In this document: positions 27,842 to 40,060 of the stretch, in pieces | Layout of the letters: every line of letters begins with the position of its first letter | Numbering within the stretch: position 1 is the stretch's first letter | Assembly (NCBI GenBank): GCA_034766995.1 | Contig: CM068313.1 | Coordinates: forward strand, 32,501,496-32,565,495 | DNA: 64,000 nucleotides | Reading direction: 5' to 3' | Source: Acanthacorydalis orientalis | Taxonomy: Eukaryota > Arthropoda > Insecta > Megaloptera > Corydalidae | Program-made: the position numbers and the translations under genes | Notes under the pieces: generated by a model | Database searches by the model: none | What the model was told of the DNA's origin: nothing | Seen by the model: only the letters and a program-made list of their open reading frames with translations

Positions 27842-28568
27842 AATTTTATTCATGATAAACTTTTAGTAAAGAAAATAAAGAGAAAGCATCCTGAAAAAGA
27901 TGTACATATTAAAATACAAATATGATGTAATAGGCAAATTTTGATCTCCGAAACAGAGTACAAAAAGTGACGTCAAAATTTGCTTAGCAAATTATCATTA
28001 TCCATAACGTACGGAGGTTTCAACATGATATGATAACTCTAACTATAAGTCATTTCATACTATGTAGTGACAGCATAATGCCAAGGGGAACATAAATATT
28101 GTGGCTCGGTAAAGTAATTTTAATCAAGATTAATGTTTTCGATATATCTCACTTTATGTATCTATTCTCTTATTTTGCAATATATTAAGAAATAAAATAT
28201 GTTATTGGATACAGTGTGACTCATCGTTGTTTTATGGTAAAAGTTAATCAATTTTTCAGTTATCATTTTAGGGTCTACTCAATTGCAATGCAAATATTGA
28301 TAGTCTATTAACTCAACCCTAATTTTATTAAAGTTTTTTTTTAATTTTCTTTTTTATTTATTTAAGATATTTCGAAATAATTTGTTTTATGGTATGTTAA
28401 TATATATTTTAACAAATACAAATACGTTAGTTCATAAAAAAATTAAAGTGTATGAGAAAATTAAAAAAAATGTTTCAAAGGAAATTAATTTAAACGCGCA
28501 CACAAGTTAAAAATAGTTATCCATTTTAGAAAGCTTTTAATTTAAAACATCATTTGTGCATTAATGGA

Positions 28569-28619
<51 letters not shown>

Positions 28620-28620
<1 letters not shown>

Positions 28621-29158
28621 TAGGTGTACAAATTAATTTGATGCCTTTTTTATAGAAAATGAATGTTTACGGGAAAATGGAATATATTTCAATCCTCAAA
28701 ATATCTTTCATTATTTTATATATCTTTAGTCTATCCGTAGGATAACTGACGAACCCCCTTATCGAAATAAAAATGGAGGCTTTGAGTCGATGAAGTCGTA
28801 ATGCATTTTCTGATCTCTTCCACAGTTTTAGCATTTTTTGAATGTTTTATCCAAAAATGCTAAAACACACGAGAAATGTACAACGCCTTCCCCCAAAGCT
28901 AAACAAATAATTCCCGCGGCTTCGGCAGCATTTTTTTTAACTGGAATGCGAAAAGTATGCAATACATAATATGCTGCTTTTCGGACGCCGTCCTATTCAC
29001 TACTGTTTTGTGAGGTTATGCCAACTGCTTGGCCAATGTATATAGTATTTTTAAATTTTAAGATTGGCACTTCAAAATCCTAAAACGACGACAAAAGGTT
29101 TTGATTTAAAACGGAGTTATGATTGATTCGATTTTGAAGGCACCGAATTAATTTTTAC

Positions 29159-29164
<6 letters not shown>
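28620..29164 (-). mobile_element. 545-bp deletion derivative of a mariner
   Basis: The ends TTAGGTGTACAAATTAATTT and, inverted, TAAGGTGTAAAAATTAATTC pair well. Both are flanked by TA and by (TA)n microsatellites (28572-28619 and 29165-29203). On the minus strand around 28980-28880 the sequence reads CILFAFQLKKNAAEAAGIICLALGEGVV in pieces, the first helix-turn-helix of a mariner transposase. Downstream the reading breaks off and no catalytic motif follows. It is a non-autonomous element similar in size to, but different in sequence from, those at 47525, 50327 and 53402. Confidence 0.8.
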
Positions 29165-29205
<41 letters not shown>

Positions 29206-29844
29206 GTGTGATATGTATATCCCTTCGTATTTGTATCATAAATATAAATATGGTTAGACATTAATATCATAATCACAGTACACTCAATTATAATTAAATA
29301 TAATTAAAGATAAAAATGCAGGTTATACAAATACAATATGTAATAATGAAGTACTGAAATTCCAAAAGCAGAAATTTAAAATTGAATTATTTTTATATCC
29401 ACAATCACTTCAAAAACTTAAAAGTTTCGAGTCGCATGTTTGAATCCACAAAAACCATTTAAAACTTGAATAAACGACCATGCACAAATCTCCATTCTGA
29501 AATTTGTTGAAACAAAATTTAACTTTCTGACATTTATATCACCAGTTTCCTACATATCAAACCTTACCTTACATATCAAAAATATCTGCTGTATTCTCCA
29601 TTCATTTATACTTTTTCAAGAGAAGATATCTAATCCAATTCGTTAATAATTTTTAAATTTATTTATTTTTAATCGAATTGAAACATAAATAAGTTAAATT
29701 GAATCTATAAAAAATATTTTAAATACATAACTTTTAAGTTATGACTAAAAATTTAAATAAGTTTTAGTTGAAAATATTTCAGAGAACATCAAGAAAAATT
29801 TAAATATTTATATTTGTCATAAATGATAAATATCATCTATAATT

Positions 29845-29912
29845 GAGCGTTAATGACCTTAGGTGTTGACGCGCCCTTAAACCTCAAATAATCAATCAAT
29901 CATCTATAATGT
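29845..29912 (+). repeat. retroposon-like 3' tail, copy 1
   Basis: GCGTTAATGACC, then GTTGACGCGCCCTTAAACC, then CAAATAATCAATCAATCATC. A second copy with the same word order lies at 43266-43320. A conserved block ending in CCCTTAAACC(C/T)AAATAA and a short CAAT/ATCA repeat looks like the 3' end of a LINE or SINE. No upstream body of the element can be recognised. Confidence 0.5.
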
Positions 29913-30713
29913 TTATTAAGTATTAAGTTAAGTAGCATATCGTATATCGTATAATATTATTAAGTAGTATATCGTATATCGTTAAAATTATGAAAATGCT
30001 CTTACAAATAAAATCTATTAATTAACATTAGTACTCGAACGAACGCATCAGTTTTAAATTTAATATTTTTTTTGTTATTTAGCACTTTCACTGGAAGAAC
30101 ATTATTTGAAATCCACTCATACAAATCTAAATAAATCAGGAATGTTTATTTAATATTGAATCACGAATGTATGTGTTAGTTTTGTAATAAATAATAATAA
30201 TATTTTGTTATTAATTAAAAATACCATTTCCACCACTACAATTAAATGTTCACATGTAATTCATGGAAGTGTAAACGGAATATTTTCATAATTTGTATAT
30301 GTCACGGTAATGAAATGAACCAGATAAAAATAATAAACAAAAACATGATGTAGTGAAATCAAAATCAATTTTAATCTAACAGGTGAGCCAATGGAGCGTA
30401 ATGTTTTAAAAGCAGGCTTATTCGCTTACCGTTAGAGTGATAGGATAAAAGTAAGCGATACATTGTTAGTTATTCATGCCCATTTAGTAAATGCGGTGTA
30501 GTTGTAGTCCGGTGCACATCGAGCTTTCACTGAAAAATGGAGAGTCTACTACAACTGTACAACGGCTATTTCGCAATCATTATAACGTTTCGCGTCGTGG
30601 ATAGATATTGAGCGTTCTTGCCATCATCTTATGATTTCAGAAATTTGAAGAAACTGATTTCACATTATATTTGAGGAAACAAGGATGCATAAGAACAGTT
30701 AGAACACAAAAAC

Positions 30714-30782
30714 AAACATTGACTGTGTTAGAGTTGGATTTAAACCCACGGCGTTAACTCAGTCCGCTACACTAACATGATT
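30714..30782 (-). repeat. tRNA-like remnant (tRNA-derived SINE or tRNA pseudogene)
   Basis: The minus strand reads GTTAGTGTAGCGGACTGAG, then TTAACGCCGTGGGTTTAAATCC. GGTTTAAATCC fits the RNA polymerase III B box (GGTTCRANNCC) and lies about 20 bases after an anticodon-loop-like stretch. The TTAGTGTAGCGGACTG part resembles the D-arm to anticodon region of tRNA-derived SINE heads. The 5' third, with the acceptor stem and a clear A box, is absent, so it is not a functional tRNA. It sits where the decayed transposase lacks its middle. Confidence 0.45.
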
Positions 30783-31037
30783 ACAATATTTGTGTCGCAA
30801 GAATCCATTCGATTTTCACAAATTAAATGGTTCCAGCAAGATGGAGGCGACAAGTCATACCGTTAGATTATTCATGGCTACTGTGAGAGCGCTCTTTCCT
30901 AGTCAGATCATTTCCAAAAAGGGAAATGTTGTTAGTCCTGTACGATCCCTAGATATGACGGCGTGTGGTTATTTTCTTTGAGGTTATCTAAAGATCAATG
31001 TGTATATTAATTGTCCACACACTATTCCTGGACTTAA

Positions 31038-31306
31038 CACGTTGACTGCTGAGCGTGCATCTAACGCTTTCAATGAATATCTCACTGTGTGCACACAACG
31101 CGCCTAGCATGGTCTGTCTTACATTTCAGGTAACTTAAACACTGAACACATTTTGAATATTATACTACAGGTACGATGAACACTAATTATTGTAATAAGA
31201 CATCAGAAGTCATTTTAATGTTATTAAAAGTTTTATTACATTTTGAAGATTAGTATATTTTCAGCACAGTGCAGACCTATTCGTAAAATAACCCGCAATG
31301 AATGTG
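31038..31306. mobile_element. piggyBac-type MITE nested in the 30381 element
   Basis: Flanked on both sides by TTAA (31034-31037 and 31307-31310), the piggyBac target. The ends CACGTTGACTGC and, inverted, CACATTCATTGC match at 9 of 12 positions. The 269-bp interior has no coding capacity. Deleting the element with one TTAA joins ...CCTGGACTTAAATTAGAAATC and puts PGL and KLEIQEAIARIPPNIL in one frame, exactly as expected for the surrounding transposase. This gives the relative age: the mariner came first, the MITE later. Confidence 0.85.
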
Positions 31307-31309
31307 TTA

Positions 31310-31430
31310 AATTAGAAATCCAAGAAGCAATTGCGAGGATTCCACCAAATATATTACGACGCGTGATAGAAAATGTCCGAATAAGAATGCGTGCGCCAAA
31401 ATGATGCTCAGCTATCAAGCGTTATTTTTA
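31310..31430 (+). pseudogene. C-terminal transposase remnant of the 30381 element
   Basis: The plus strand reads KLEIQEAIARIPPNILRRV followed by IENVRIRMRAC, the usual C-terminal helical segment of this transposase family. It is separated from the upstream part by the MITE at 31038-31306. Confidence 0.7.
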
Positions 31431-33229
31431 AAAAATAAAATGGCCCAACATATTCAACAAGGATATATTAAACAAAATTATGTAAAAATACAAATTAATT
31501 TAATTATTGCGTTTTGAAATTTTCTAGTTCGTCTGGCACACCTTATATTAACCAAATAAATCTTATAAATATGTCTGATGAAATGAAGAGTTAAGTTGGG
31601 TAAGTTTATAGTTTGATATAAAAATTAGCAATTGAGTTGATATTTGACTCAAAAATGATATCAGTTGCTAACTTTACAATCAAGTAACTAAACTGGAATA
31701 AATCGCTATTGAATTTTAAAGACTAATTCATTAATTCGCTCCTTGATACAAACACTGACTGTGATTTATCGCAACCTAATATACATCTTATTTCAAAAAC
31801 TCGTATAAAAAATAATTGATGGAATAGAAAAAGATTTGGCGAATGTTACAAGAAAATAAACTTTTTCTATTAATCCCAAGTCACATCAAAAATAACAAAA
31901 CAATCAGCTAAATAATTTTCATTTAAAAAAAATTCCTGAAGTGTTTCAGAGTAATGAATGAAAAGTAAAATATTTTTTAGAAGCATATTTTTAGCTTATT
32001 CTTTTACTAACAATTTGTTCCAGTTAATAATTTTTTTAAACATATATAATAAGTAATATATTTTTATTCATCAATATTGTACTTATTTATATAGTAAATA
32101 AAACAATAAAGTACATTCATAAGGATGAATCTGGGACGCTTGAATAAAATACAAGTTACAGAAATATCAATTACTACGTTTGAATTAATCTTTTTTTTTA
32201 CATCTACTGCCACTGCAGTTTATGTAAACAGCACATCTGCACTAATAATCTCAGTTACATTTGACCTATTAAATAAAAAGCACATTTACTTAATGAACAT
32301 ATATATGAACACGTTAAATAAGCCACATGTGACAGTGGGCGGGTTAATTAACCGAGTATATACATACTAAAAATGTACATAAAAATATTATTAATAGTTG
32401 CAATTCTAATATACTCGTACCTTATTAAACATTATGTTACGGCTAGAATAATGATAATTCAGTTTCCTACAAAGAACAAAATACTGTTTTTTAAGATACA
32501 TTTAATTACTTTTATGTGCATCTGTTTCCTGTCTTTTCGCAATATTCCATATATTTTATGGTGTGCAGTGTTTTATTAATATCCAACTTAACCAAAAGCA
32601 TATATATATATACTATAATTCATATATTTTACTCGTACATCTATACTCATGGACTTATTATAAAATGTAACAATATATTTACTTTCTTGCAGCTAATGAT
32701 TATAGATTTATAGTAAAATTTATTAAAAAAATAGTAAAATTATAGTCAATTTTATAGTATAGTCTTATTCATAAGTTAATAATTTATTTATGTTTACTAT
32801 AATGGATTTGAAGTTAGAGTAATATATATATATATATATATAATACATCAAGTTTTTTTCAAAAAAGAACATCATTTTTGACTACTGGAACTTTCATATT
32901 TCGCATTGTTCTGTTATTACATCAATCTAAATTCATGTGATATACTTTTATTTTTATCCAAACCCAAAAAACTTCATTAAAATTATTGTTAAAAGCATAT
33001 ATTTTCAATCAAAAAATGAAGAAAAGTCAATATAATCTTAATTTGTTTTAATATCCAATTCATGTCAACTTTAACTTCAATATTAATAATAATTATTTTG
33101 TGTAGTTTTTTTTTAATTATAACTGTTTTTTTTATAAAATATATATTTATTTTTCAATTCAATTCAATAATTTTAAAACATCGAATATTTTTAAATGTTT
33201 TCCTTAATAATGTTATAAAAAAGAACTAA

Positions 33230-33480
33230 AAGTTGGTCGAACGTCGTATCGATTTCATGCAACTAAAAACTAGACTTGTAAACGTACATTCGTAACAGAC
33301 ATACCTCACGGCTTTTGCTACCTAGAGAGTGTACGTGTGTACAATACATGTACGGATAACAACGTATTTCACAAAATACGTCTTCGAACATAAACGTCTT
33401 ACATTTCCGTTAAAACGCAGATAACATCTTAGTTCATACTCATCATGTGCAGGTCATTCTCTGGTAGCCCCTCTATATGT
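33230..33480. promoter_or_regulatory. GC-richer intronic island with inverted repeat
   Basis: Mixed-composition block containing ACGTATTT-CACA-AATACGT (about 33362-33381) and several TACGT and GTACGT words (for example GTGTACGTGTGTAC and ACATGTACGG). There is no open frame of note. It is a possible regulatory element, suggested only by composition and motif clustering. Confidence 0.2.
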
Positions 33481-35639
33481 AGAACGAATCAATATTTACA
33501 TAAAATTGCGTAAAGATATACATAAATGTATGTCTCTATTATAAGCAGTATCTTTTTTCATTTTCAGAAATTTGTGTTACAGATCTACCAAGATAACCCT
33601 ATTGAAAGGAATTCAAATCAATATTCAACATGAATACAAAATAGTACAACGATGCTCGACCTTTTTTATAGTTGTTTATTTTTTTTAGCAAGTCTTATAT
33701 TGAAGAAAAAAATACGAAATTTGTTTTTGTTATTAAATTTAGAAGCAATTTATATATATATATATATATGCACAAAATTTATTATCTTTATTAAATAATA
33801 TATTTTATAGTTTTGTTGTTTAAATAAATAACATTTTTACTAATAAAATAAAATTAAATATTGCTTTTTTTATCTTAATACCTCGGCACAAAGATACATA
33901 TTGAAATATCAGTTTCGGTCTATGAAAACCTCAATATAATTTTCTGTTTGAAAATCTAAATTTTCTTTCTTTGTTTCTCTAAATCAGAAATATCAGAAGT
34001 AATTGGTTTAAGGCTGAAGGTGGTTTTACCACAAAAATCACTGTTTTACCAAGTTTGATAACTCTTGATAGATACAAACATTCCCTCTCCGCTTAACAAC
34101 TTAAATAGCAATTAGCAATACTCAATACACAAAATTAGCAATAATCAATACATTCTAGCTTTAAATACATCATTCAAACTGCAAAGAAAAAACTAGACAA
34201 TTGTGACTGATATATTTGTAAAAAAATAAAAATTTCACTTCAAATTAATTAACATTTAAAAGTAAAAAATAGAAATTATCATATGTATTGAAATGGGCTA
34301 CAATAAATATAAAAATATAAATTAATACTATTATATATATATATTTATATAATTTAATATAATAATTAATATGTTATGATCATTTTAAACAAATGAATAT
34401 TATATTTTTTAATTAAGTAAATAATTTACTACAATATAAGGAACATAAAATTTATTCAAGTCTATCTCAATAATTCTTGATCTTTCAACCGAAGTGATTT
34501 GACTTTAAATTAAATTGTTTAAAATGATCGAAAATCTTCCACCTTTATATATTTTTATTTTGATATTTTTTGAAATCATTATTAGTTTTACACAGTATAA
34601 GAGAATATAATTAGCCTAAGTGCATATTGATTTTTTGATGCATAGATCAGTTTAAAACTGAGTTATCAAAGTAAGTGTAAGTTGAAAAAATAAAAGATTT
34701 ATAGTAATTAAATATAAAAATCAAAGAAAATCATTAATCCATATGATATTATAAAATAATAATTAGTCTTATTGTAAATCTATTCCATCAAGTTACTGTT
34801 AAACATTGATCGACGTTATTTTAAAACTGAACAGAGTTTATTGAATCTAAACCAGGTGGAAAAAAAACACTCATGAAAATGTCGATTTAGTACAAAAAAT
34901 GAAATCAAGGGACCTTTAATTTAAACATCCAAACATGCAAAAGATTAATACTAGATGACTCAAATTCGTAACGCAGTTCAAAAATTTCCAAAAATGCTGT
35001 ATTGTTGAAAAGAAAATGTGATTTAATCACTTTTGAAAAATGATGAATCAAAGATTCAGGATTATAATTCTACATTCAAAACAGAATCTATAAAAAGCAA
35101 TAAAAAAAGAGAACCAGTTCGTAAAGAGGTAAAGTAAACTCAACGTAAGTAAAAGGTAATTAAGATCATTTTTGGAATTACCAACAGACTTTTCAATTGA
35201 CTTGAAATAATAGCGCGGCACTAATTATTCAACCTTGTATTTTAATCTTCTTTACCATTTGCATCAAGCTATCATAGAAATGTCAAGACAAATGTATTGA
35301 AAAGTATATTTATTATACAAAAACACTCCAATAAACACTGTTATAACAAATGCTACTATCGAATGTAAATTCACCCAGACTGAACACCTATCTATCAAGC
35401 CAGACTTAAAAGTTGAAAGTTGATCTAAGTAAGGATCTTCACTATAAATAAAAGCAGTTTATGATCAGTTTGAGAATAAAACTTATGGATATTTTTATAA
35501 TGATAAAACTTTTTTATTAAAAAATATAATTCAAATAAGAAGACATTGTAATAAAAAATATTTGTTTTCGTTTAAATATTTCACATCCCAGTTTCAAATC
35601 AGAATTTAACAAATTAATATCTAAATTCTGTAAGAAAAT

Positions 35640-35960
35640 AATTACTATACAAAAACAGTTTCGTTGTAATTTACGTGGCAGAACAATTTTAATCTTCACT
35701 AGGTGATACAAGTTATGTGAGTGAATCTCAAACGCATAACTGTGCGTATGGAGACCACCCGCAGGCACAGACTTCGTTTCAAGATAACTAGAACTTGATG
35801 AATGAGTCGCTGATGACGTCATCGCCTCTTGTCTAGCATGAAGCGTGAGCTTGCATCTTGTATACAAGACGAACAAGCTTTTGAAAAGCTCGTTGAACGG
35901 GTTTATTGTACATTGCAGCTACCTAATTGCAACGAAACTCCATGGTCTAATCTCTAATTG
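35640..35960. promoter_or_regulatory. GC-richer island with CRE palindrome
   Basis: Contains GATGACGTCATC at 35812-35823, a 12-bp palindrome centred on the full CRE TGACGTCA bound by CREB/ATF bZIP dimers. About 40 bp downstream is a second palindrome, TCTTGTATACAAGA (35856-35869). The composition is distinctly less AT-rich than the neighbourhood. The minus-strand frame across it (to 35876) has no recognisable family. It is a candidate enhancer or alternative promoter for the globin. Confidence 0.35.
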
Positions 35961-36217
35961 GATTGTAGAATGAAAAATAAGGTGAATAAATTATTTAGTC
36001 AAATCATCCAGCGTGTTATACTAACATTTCGGAAATTCAATTATTTATAATCATTATGTATATACATAACATTTTTATTAAACAAAAAATATGTCCATAG
36101 TTATTATCACAGAAATTAATTTGAATATTTATAATTGCACTTCTCAATGCATTTTCAACAACAATAATAAGTATTATTTTCATTAATATTGGATCACCAA
36201 TTAAAAAGAGTACAATG

Positions 36218-36220
<3 letters not shown>

Positions 36221-36260
<40 letters not shown>
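36221..36260. repeat. (TA)n tract abutting a mariner
   Basis: A TA run of about 40 bp that ends exactly at the left terminus of the mariner at 36261. Confidence 0.9.
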
Positions 36261-36264
<4 letters not shown>

Positions 36265-37086
36265 TAGGTCGTTTGATAAGTATGGTAAATTTATATGAAG
36301 TGGCACCACCATTCATTTGGTAACGTTACAGCTAACAAGTGTCACTTTTCAAACTAGTATAGGTGAAATTTCAACCAGAAGCGACGCGTTGTTCACGTTC
36401 TATAGATGTTTAATACAAGCATTGTAGCAATTTCCGCAAAAATGGAAAAACCGAGCAGACCTTTTTCCATCGATTCGTTACCCTGAATGAAACATGGATC
36501 CACCACTACATACCTGAGTCAAAGCATCAATCAAAGCAGTAGACAACGAGTGGTGATAGTGCACTGAAGAAGACCGTTTTGTCAGCTGGAAAAGTGATGG
36601 CCACTGTTGTTTTTTGGGGATTCCCAACCGTGATTGACTACATAACGAAAGGAAAAACGATAACAGGAGCCGATTATGCAACATTATTGGACCGTTGAAA
36701 AGAAAAGATGAAACAAAAACGGTCAAGGTTCGCGTACAAAGAAGTGCTCTTTCATGAGGACAACGCGCCGTCCCACAAATCGACCGTCGCAATGGCAAAA
36801 TTGCACGAATTAGGTTTCGGATTGATTCCTCATCCACTTATTCTCTAGACTAGACCCCGTGCGACTTTTTCCTCTTCCTAAACTTGAAAACTTATCTTAA
36901 TGAGAAGAAATTCTCGTCGAATGAGGATGTCATCGTCGCCGTCAATGTGTATTTTTCAGACTCGCTGGACCAAATGTATAGTCCTTAATGGAGATTATGT
37001 TGAGAAATAAAATCGATTTTTTCCAAAAAAAAAAAAAAACGGTGTTTAACTTACTTCTTTACCCTACTTATCAAACGACCCTCGCA
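36261..37086 (+). mobile_element. 5'-deleted mariner with intact ends
   Basis: The ends TGCGTAGGTCGTTTGATAAG and, inverted, TGCGAGGGTCGTTTGATAAG are nearly identical and continue with TA(T/G)GGTAAA; TA lies outside each. Inside, in broken frames, are AGKVMAT, FPTVIDY, KGKTITGADYATLLDR and KEVLFHEDNAPSHKS, then AMAKLHELGFGLIPHP and a C-terminus ending NGDYVEK. The DNA-binding domain is missing, and stops and frameshifts hit the catalytic part. A poly-A run near 37025-37040 precedes the right end. 826 bp. Confidence 0.88.
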
Positions 37087-38310
37087 TATTTAATAATAAA
37101 TTGAAATTTTCTCATTTTTAATTACACTTCAAAAATGATATAATCAAATCTGAAAACAATTGATAAATCAACTCCTCTTCGAATATTAAATTTAATACTT
37201 CACTTTATCACCTAACAACATAGATATAAAGCTAATAAAAACATTGTCGAGAGTAAAAAGTATTAATTTTATCATATCAAATATAAATTTAAAAGCCATT
37301 AGACATTTTACATGTTCCAAATAATTTATTTATAAAACGTTTAATTCGCTGAAAACTGTTTTCAATGACATCGCTGTACAAAGAACGATTTATTTTTGAT
37401 TTCCTATAATCACCATTTATACATCAAATATTATCAAAGAGTTATTAAGCTTAATCATTTTCATTCAATATTTAATTCGGTTGCGTGTATTAAGCAACTC
37501 ATTCCATTTTATTATATCAACATTGATAACCCATAATTCAAAGTAATCAAACTGTTTTAATATTTCGCAACATTCGAAGATATACGACTTCAATGTAGAT
37601 GGATCGCAATATTTAAAATCTGTTAAGAAGACATTGTAAGAGGATTGTGTTCTTAAATAAATTTTGTTTGTGTTTAAAGATTAATATTTGTTCTTCTTTT
37701 CGTGATACGTAAATTTGTCTTCGGATTAAGTTTTCGTTAATCGTCGCCATTGTTTGTTTAACTAATAAATATTCATCGGCGGATATCAAATGATACTGTT
37801 TATTACAGGAATTTAGAATTAAAATTTAATATTTATTCTTAATTATACCTATTTTTAATACATTTATTATAATATTTGGTAATGTCAAGTGAAAATATTT
37901 TTTCTAATTCTGTTTTTCGTTGTAAGATTATTTTGGACGCCAAAAAACATATGTTTTAATAAAATGTATCAATAAAAATTAATATTTTTTTATTCTTATT
38001 AAATAACAATAGATATGAAAAGATAAAACTTTAATAATTGCATACATTTTTTATTACACTTCATAAACAATCAGTCTTTAATATTTCATAGTTTCTATTT
38101 GTGATATTTATTATAAAATTATTTTATTAACTGTAAAAACAACGTAATTTTACTCAATAAATTTCTATATATTTCAATAAATCAATATTATACCATATAT
38201 ATATGAAAAATTATATTATTTATTTGTTTATTTTTTCTTTTTTCTTTAATATTAATAATTCATAAAATCCATATATCCAATGGTATGATATCAAATCAAG
38301 CTTTCTCAGT

Positions 38311-38363
38311 GTATATATATATATATATATATGTTAACATATATACTTATGTATATATATATT

Positions 38364-38409
<46 letters not shown>
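38311..38409. repeat. compound TA-rich microsatellite
   Basis: Two (TA)n runs separated by GTTAACATATATACTTATG and TTTACA interruptions. Confidence 0.9.
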
Positions 38410-38413
<4 letters not shown>

Positions 38414-38559
38414 CACACTATTGAAGAAAATACATTTGTTCAAATATCTAAGATTAAAATCAATTTTTGTATTCATTTTTTCCAAATTATGATTGATATT
38501 TATTTGAAATAATAATTTCCAAAAGAAAACTAAAAAGCTGTATACACTCTTATCTTAAA

Positions 38560-40055
38560 AAAGGGTCTACTACTGGATGTACAAACAACTGAGCGCATAC
38601 GTCACAAAGTCAGGTATTTTCTGCTATGTTCGACATTTATCTCACAATACCAAACAACGAGAATTCCAAGTATTTACTATTGTTCGCTTGTTTTCAATAT
38701 TTTTCATAGAAACAGTTTATTTAATGTGTCTGAAAGGTGAAAACATGGAAAATAAAAGAAAAAAATATATATTACAACACGACAGTTAATAATAAAAATA
38801 TGCAGTGCGGATAAATTATTACTATAAATAGGGAAAAATGTAGGTAGAACACATTCTACACTATAAAAAATTATTAATAATTATAAATACGAAGAAACAT
38901 TGAAGAATAAACCTGATCGTGGAATAAAAAAATTTAACTCCACATGATGAACGCTTTATTATAAGAAAAATGAATGTTAATCCTCAACAAAGTGTTCCAA
39001 AATTACGGGAAAATGTATAATCAGTCATTAATGAACATGTGTCAACGGAAATGATTCGCTGTGTTTTCAGGAACAGCGGGTACAATGGTCGTGTCGTACA
39101 AAAAGAGCTCTATATATCCAAATTAAATAAAATGAAACGGTTAGAATTTGCTGAAAAAATATTTAAATTGCGATGAAAACTTTTAAAAACAGTTATGTTT
39201 TCCGATGAATCAAAATTTAACTTGTTTGGGTCTGACAGGTGGCAAATAGTTTGGAGATTACCAAATACTGAATATAAAAGAGAAATATGTATGCAACAGT
39301 TATGCATAGGGGTGGCTCGGTAACAGTATGGGACTGTATGGTGGGCTGAGACACTGAAAACTTGGAATTTATTGATACATTTTGGATAAAATGAAATATC
39401 TTTCCATTTTGAAAAACAATGTAAAGTTAATTGAATGATAATTTGAAATAAATTAAAATCTGCTCAGAAATTAAAAATGCCACCAGTATATTTCTTTCAA
39501 TAAGACAACGACCCAAAACACACCTCGTTTGTAATTCAAGAATGGTTGTAATGTAATGTTCCAAAAATGTTAAAAAATCACCCACAATCTTCGGATCTCG
39601 ACCCTATTGGCAATTTGTGGGCTGAACTAAAATATTATTTACAAAAATCTAACTGTTCCAATAAAACATAATACAAAGTTTTACTACAACAAACATGACA
39701 AAATATACCGTCTACTGTAACTGAGAAGTTAAACTAACTCATTCCACATCTTCAAGCCGTTGTAGATGCAAATGAATATGTAACACAGTATTAAAAAAAA
39801 TATGTAATTATTTTTCAATTTCGATAATCACTGTGTTGAGTGTGTAAGCTCAATTTTGTATGCAATCATTTGATAATTTTTTATTTTTTTTTAACAGAGA
39901 ATAAATATTAAATTTTTATTTATTTTTTATGAAAATATCAAGAAGAGTAAGTATTTAATTAGTAATGAAAAATAAATTGTACTTTAAAAATACTATTCAT
40001 AATATATCTAAATAAAAGTATTTTTCTTAGTGGTGTAAGCTCAATTATACAAGTG

Positions 40056-40060
<5 letters not shown>
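38560..40060 (+). mobile_element. decayed Tc1-like transposon
   Basis: From about 38885 to 39795 the plus strand, in drifting frames, encodes a Tc1-type transposase: NPQQSVPKLRENV, EMIRCVFRNSGYNGRVVQKE, KMKRLEFAEK, VMFSDESKFNLFGSDR (first Asp), GGSVTVWDCM, DNDPKHTS (second Asp) and SSDLDPIGNLWAELK, where the third carboxylate position falls. Right-hand GTGTAAGCTCAATT occurs twice (near 39841 and 40033) like the internal and terminal direct repeats of IR/DR elements. The left end near 38575-38610 has a diverged inverted match (ACTGAGCGCATACGTCAC). Many stops are present. The element borders are approximate. Confidence 0.8.
38885..39795 (+). pseudogene. Tc1-like transposase pseudogene
   Basis: Covers the second helix-turn-helix and the whole catalytic domain in degenerate form. 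Visible motifs are SGYNGRVV, SDESKFNLFG, GGSVTVWDCM, NDPKHTS, LDPIGNLW and, near the end, IPHLQAVVDANEY split by a frameshift. At least eight in-frame stops or shifts interrupt it. No function is possible. Confidence 0.8.

Larger units (their letters stand above)
30381..31543 (+). mobile_element. decayed Tc1/mariner-superfamily element with nested insertions
   Basis: The ends AGGTGAGCCAATGGAGC and, inverted, AGGTGTGCCAGACGAAC form imperfect repeats. Near 30540 the sequence encodes ESTTTVQRLFRNHYNVSRRG and later KFEETDFTL and GCIRTVRT, the N-terminal region of a widespread insect Tc1/mariner-like transposase family. Near 30825 it gives KWFQQDGA(T)SHT, the second catalytic Asp; then SLDMTACGYFL replaces the usual SPDLS-CDYFLWG, so the third motif is damaged. 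The C-terminus GYLKINVYINCP is interrupted by a MITE at 31038 and resumes after 31306. Much of the middle is missing, and a tRNA-like segment lies in its place. Confidence 0.8.

Noticed and set aside
29430..29460. TTTGAATCC as a tRNA T-loop
   Set aside because: No acceptor stem, D arm or anticodon arm can be built around it.
31236..31418. 60-codon minus-strand frame
   Set aside because: It is the antisense of the transposase C-terminus and the nested MITE.
35517..35876. 119-codon minus-strand frame
   Set aside because: No recognisable domain; the frame crosses a GC-richer island that is better explained as non-coding.
36478..36837. 119-codon minus-strand frame
   Set aside because: It is the antisense of the degenerate mariner transposase at 36261-37086.
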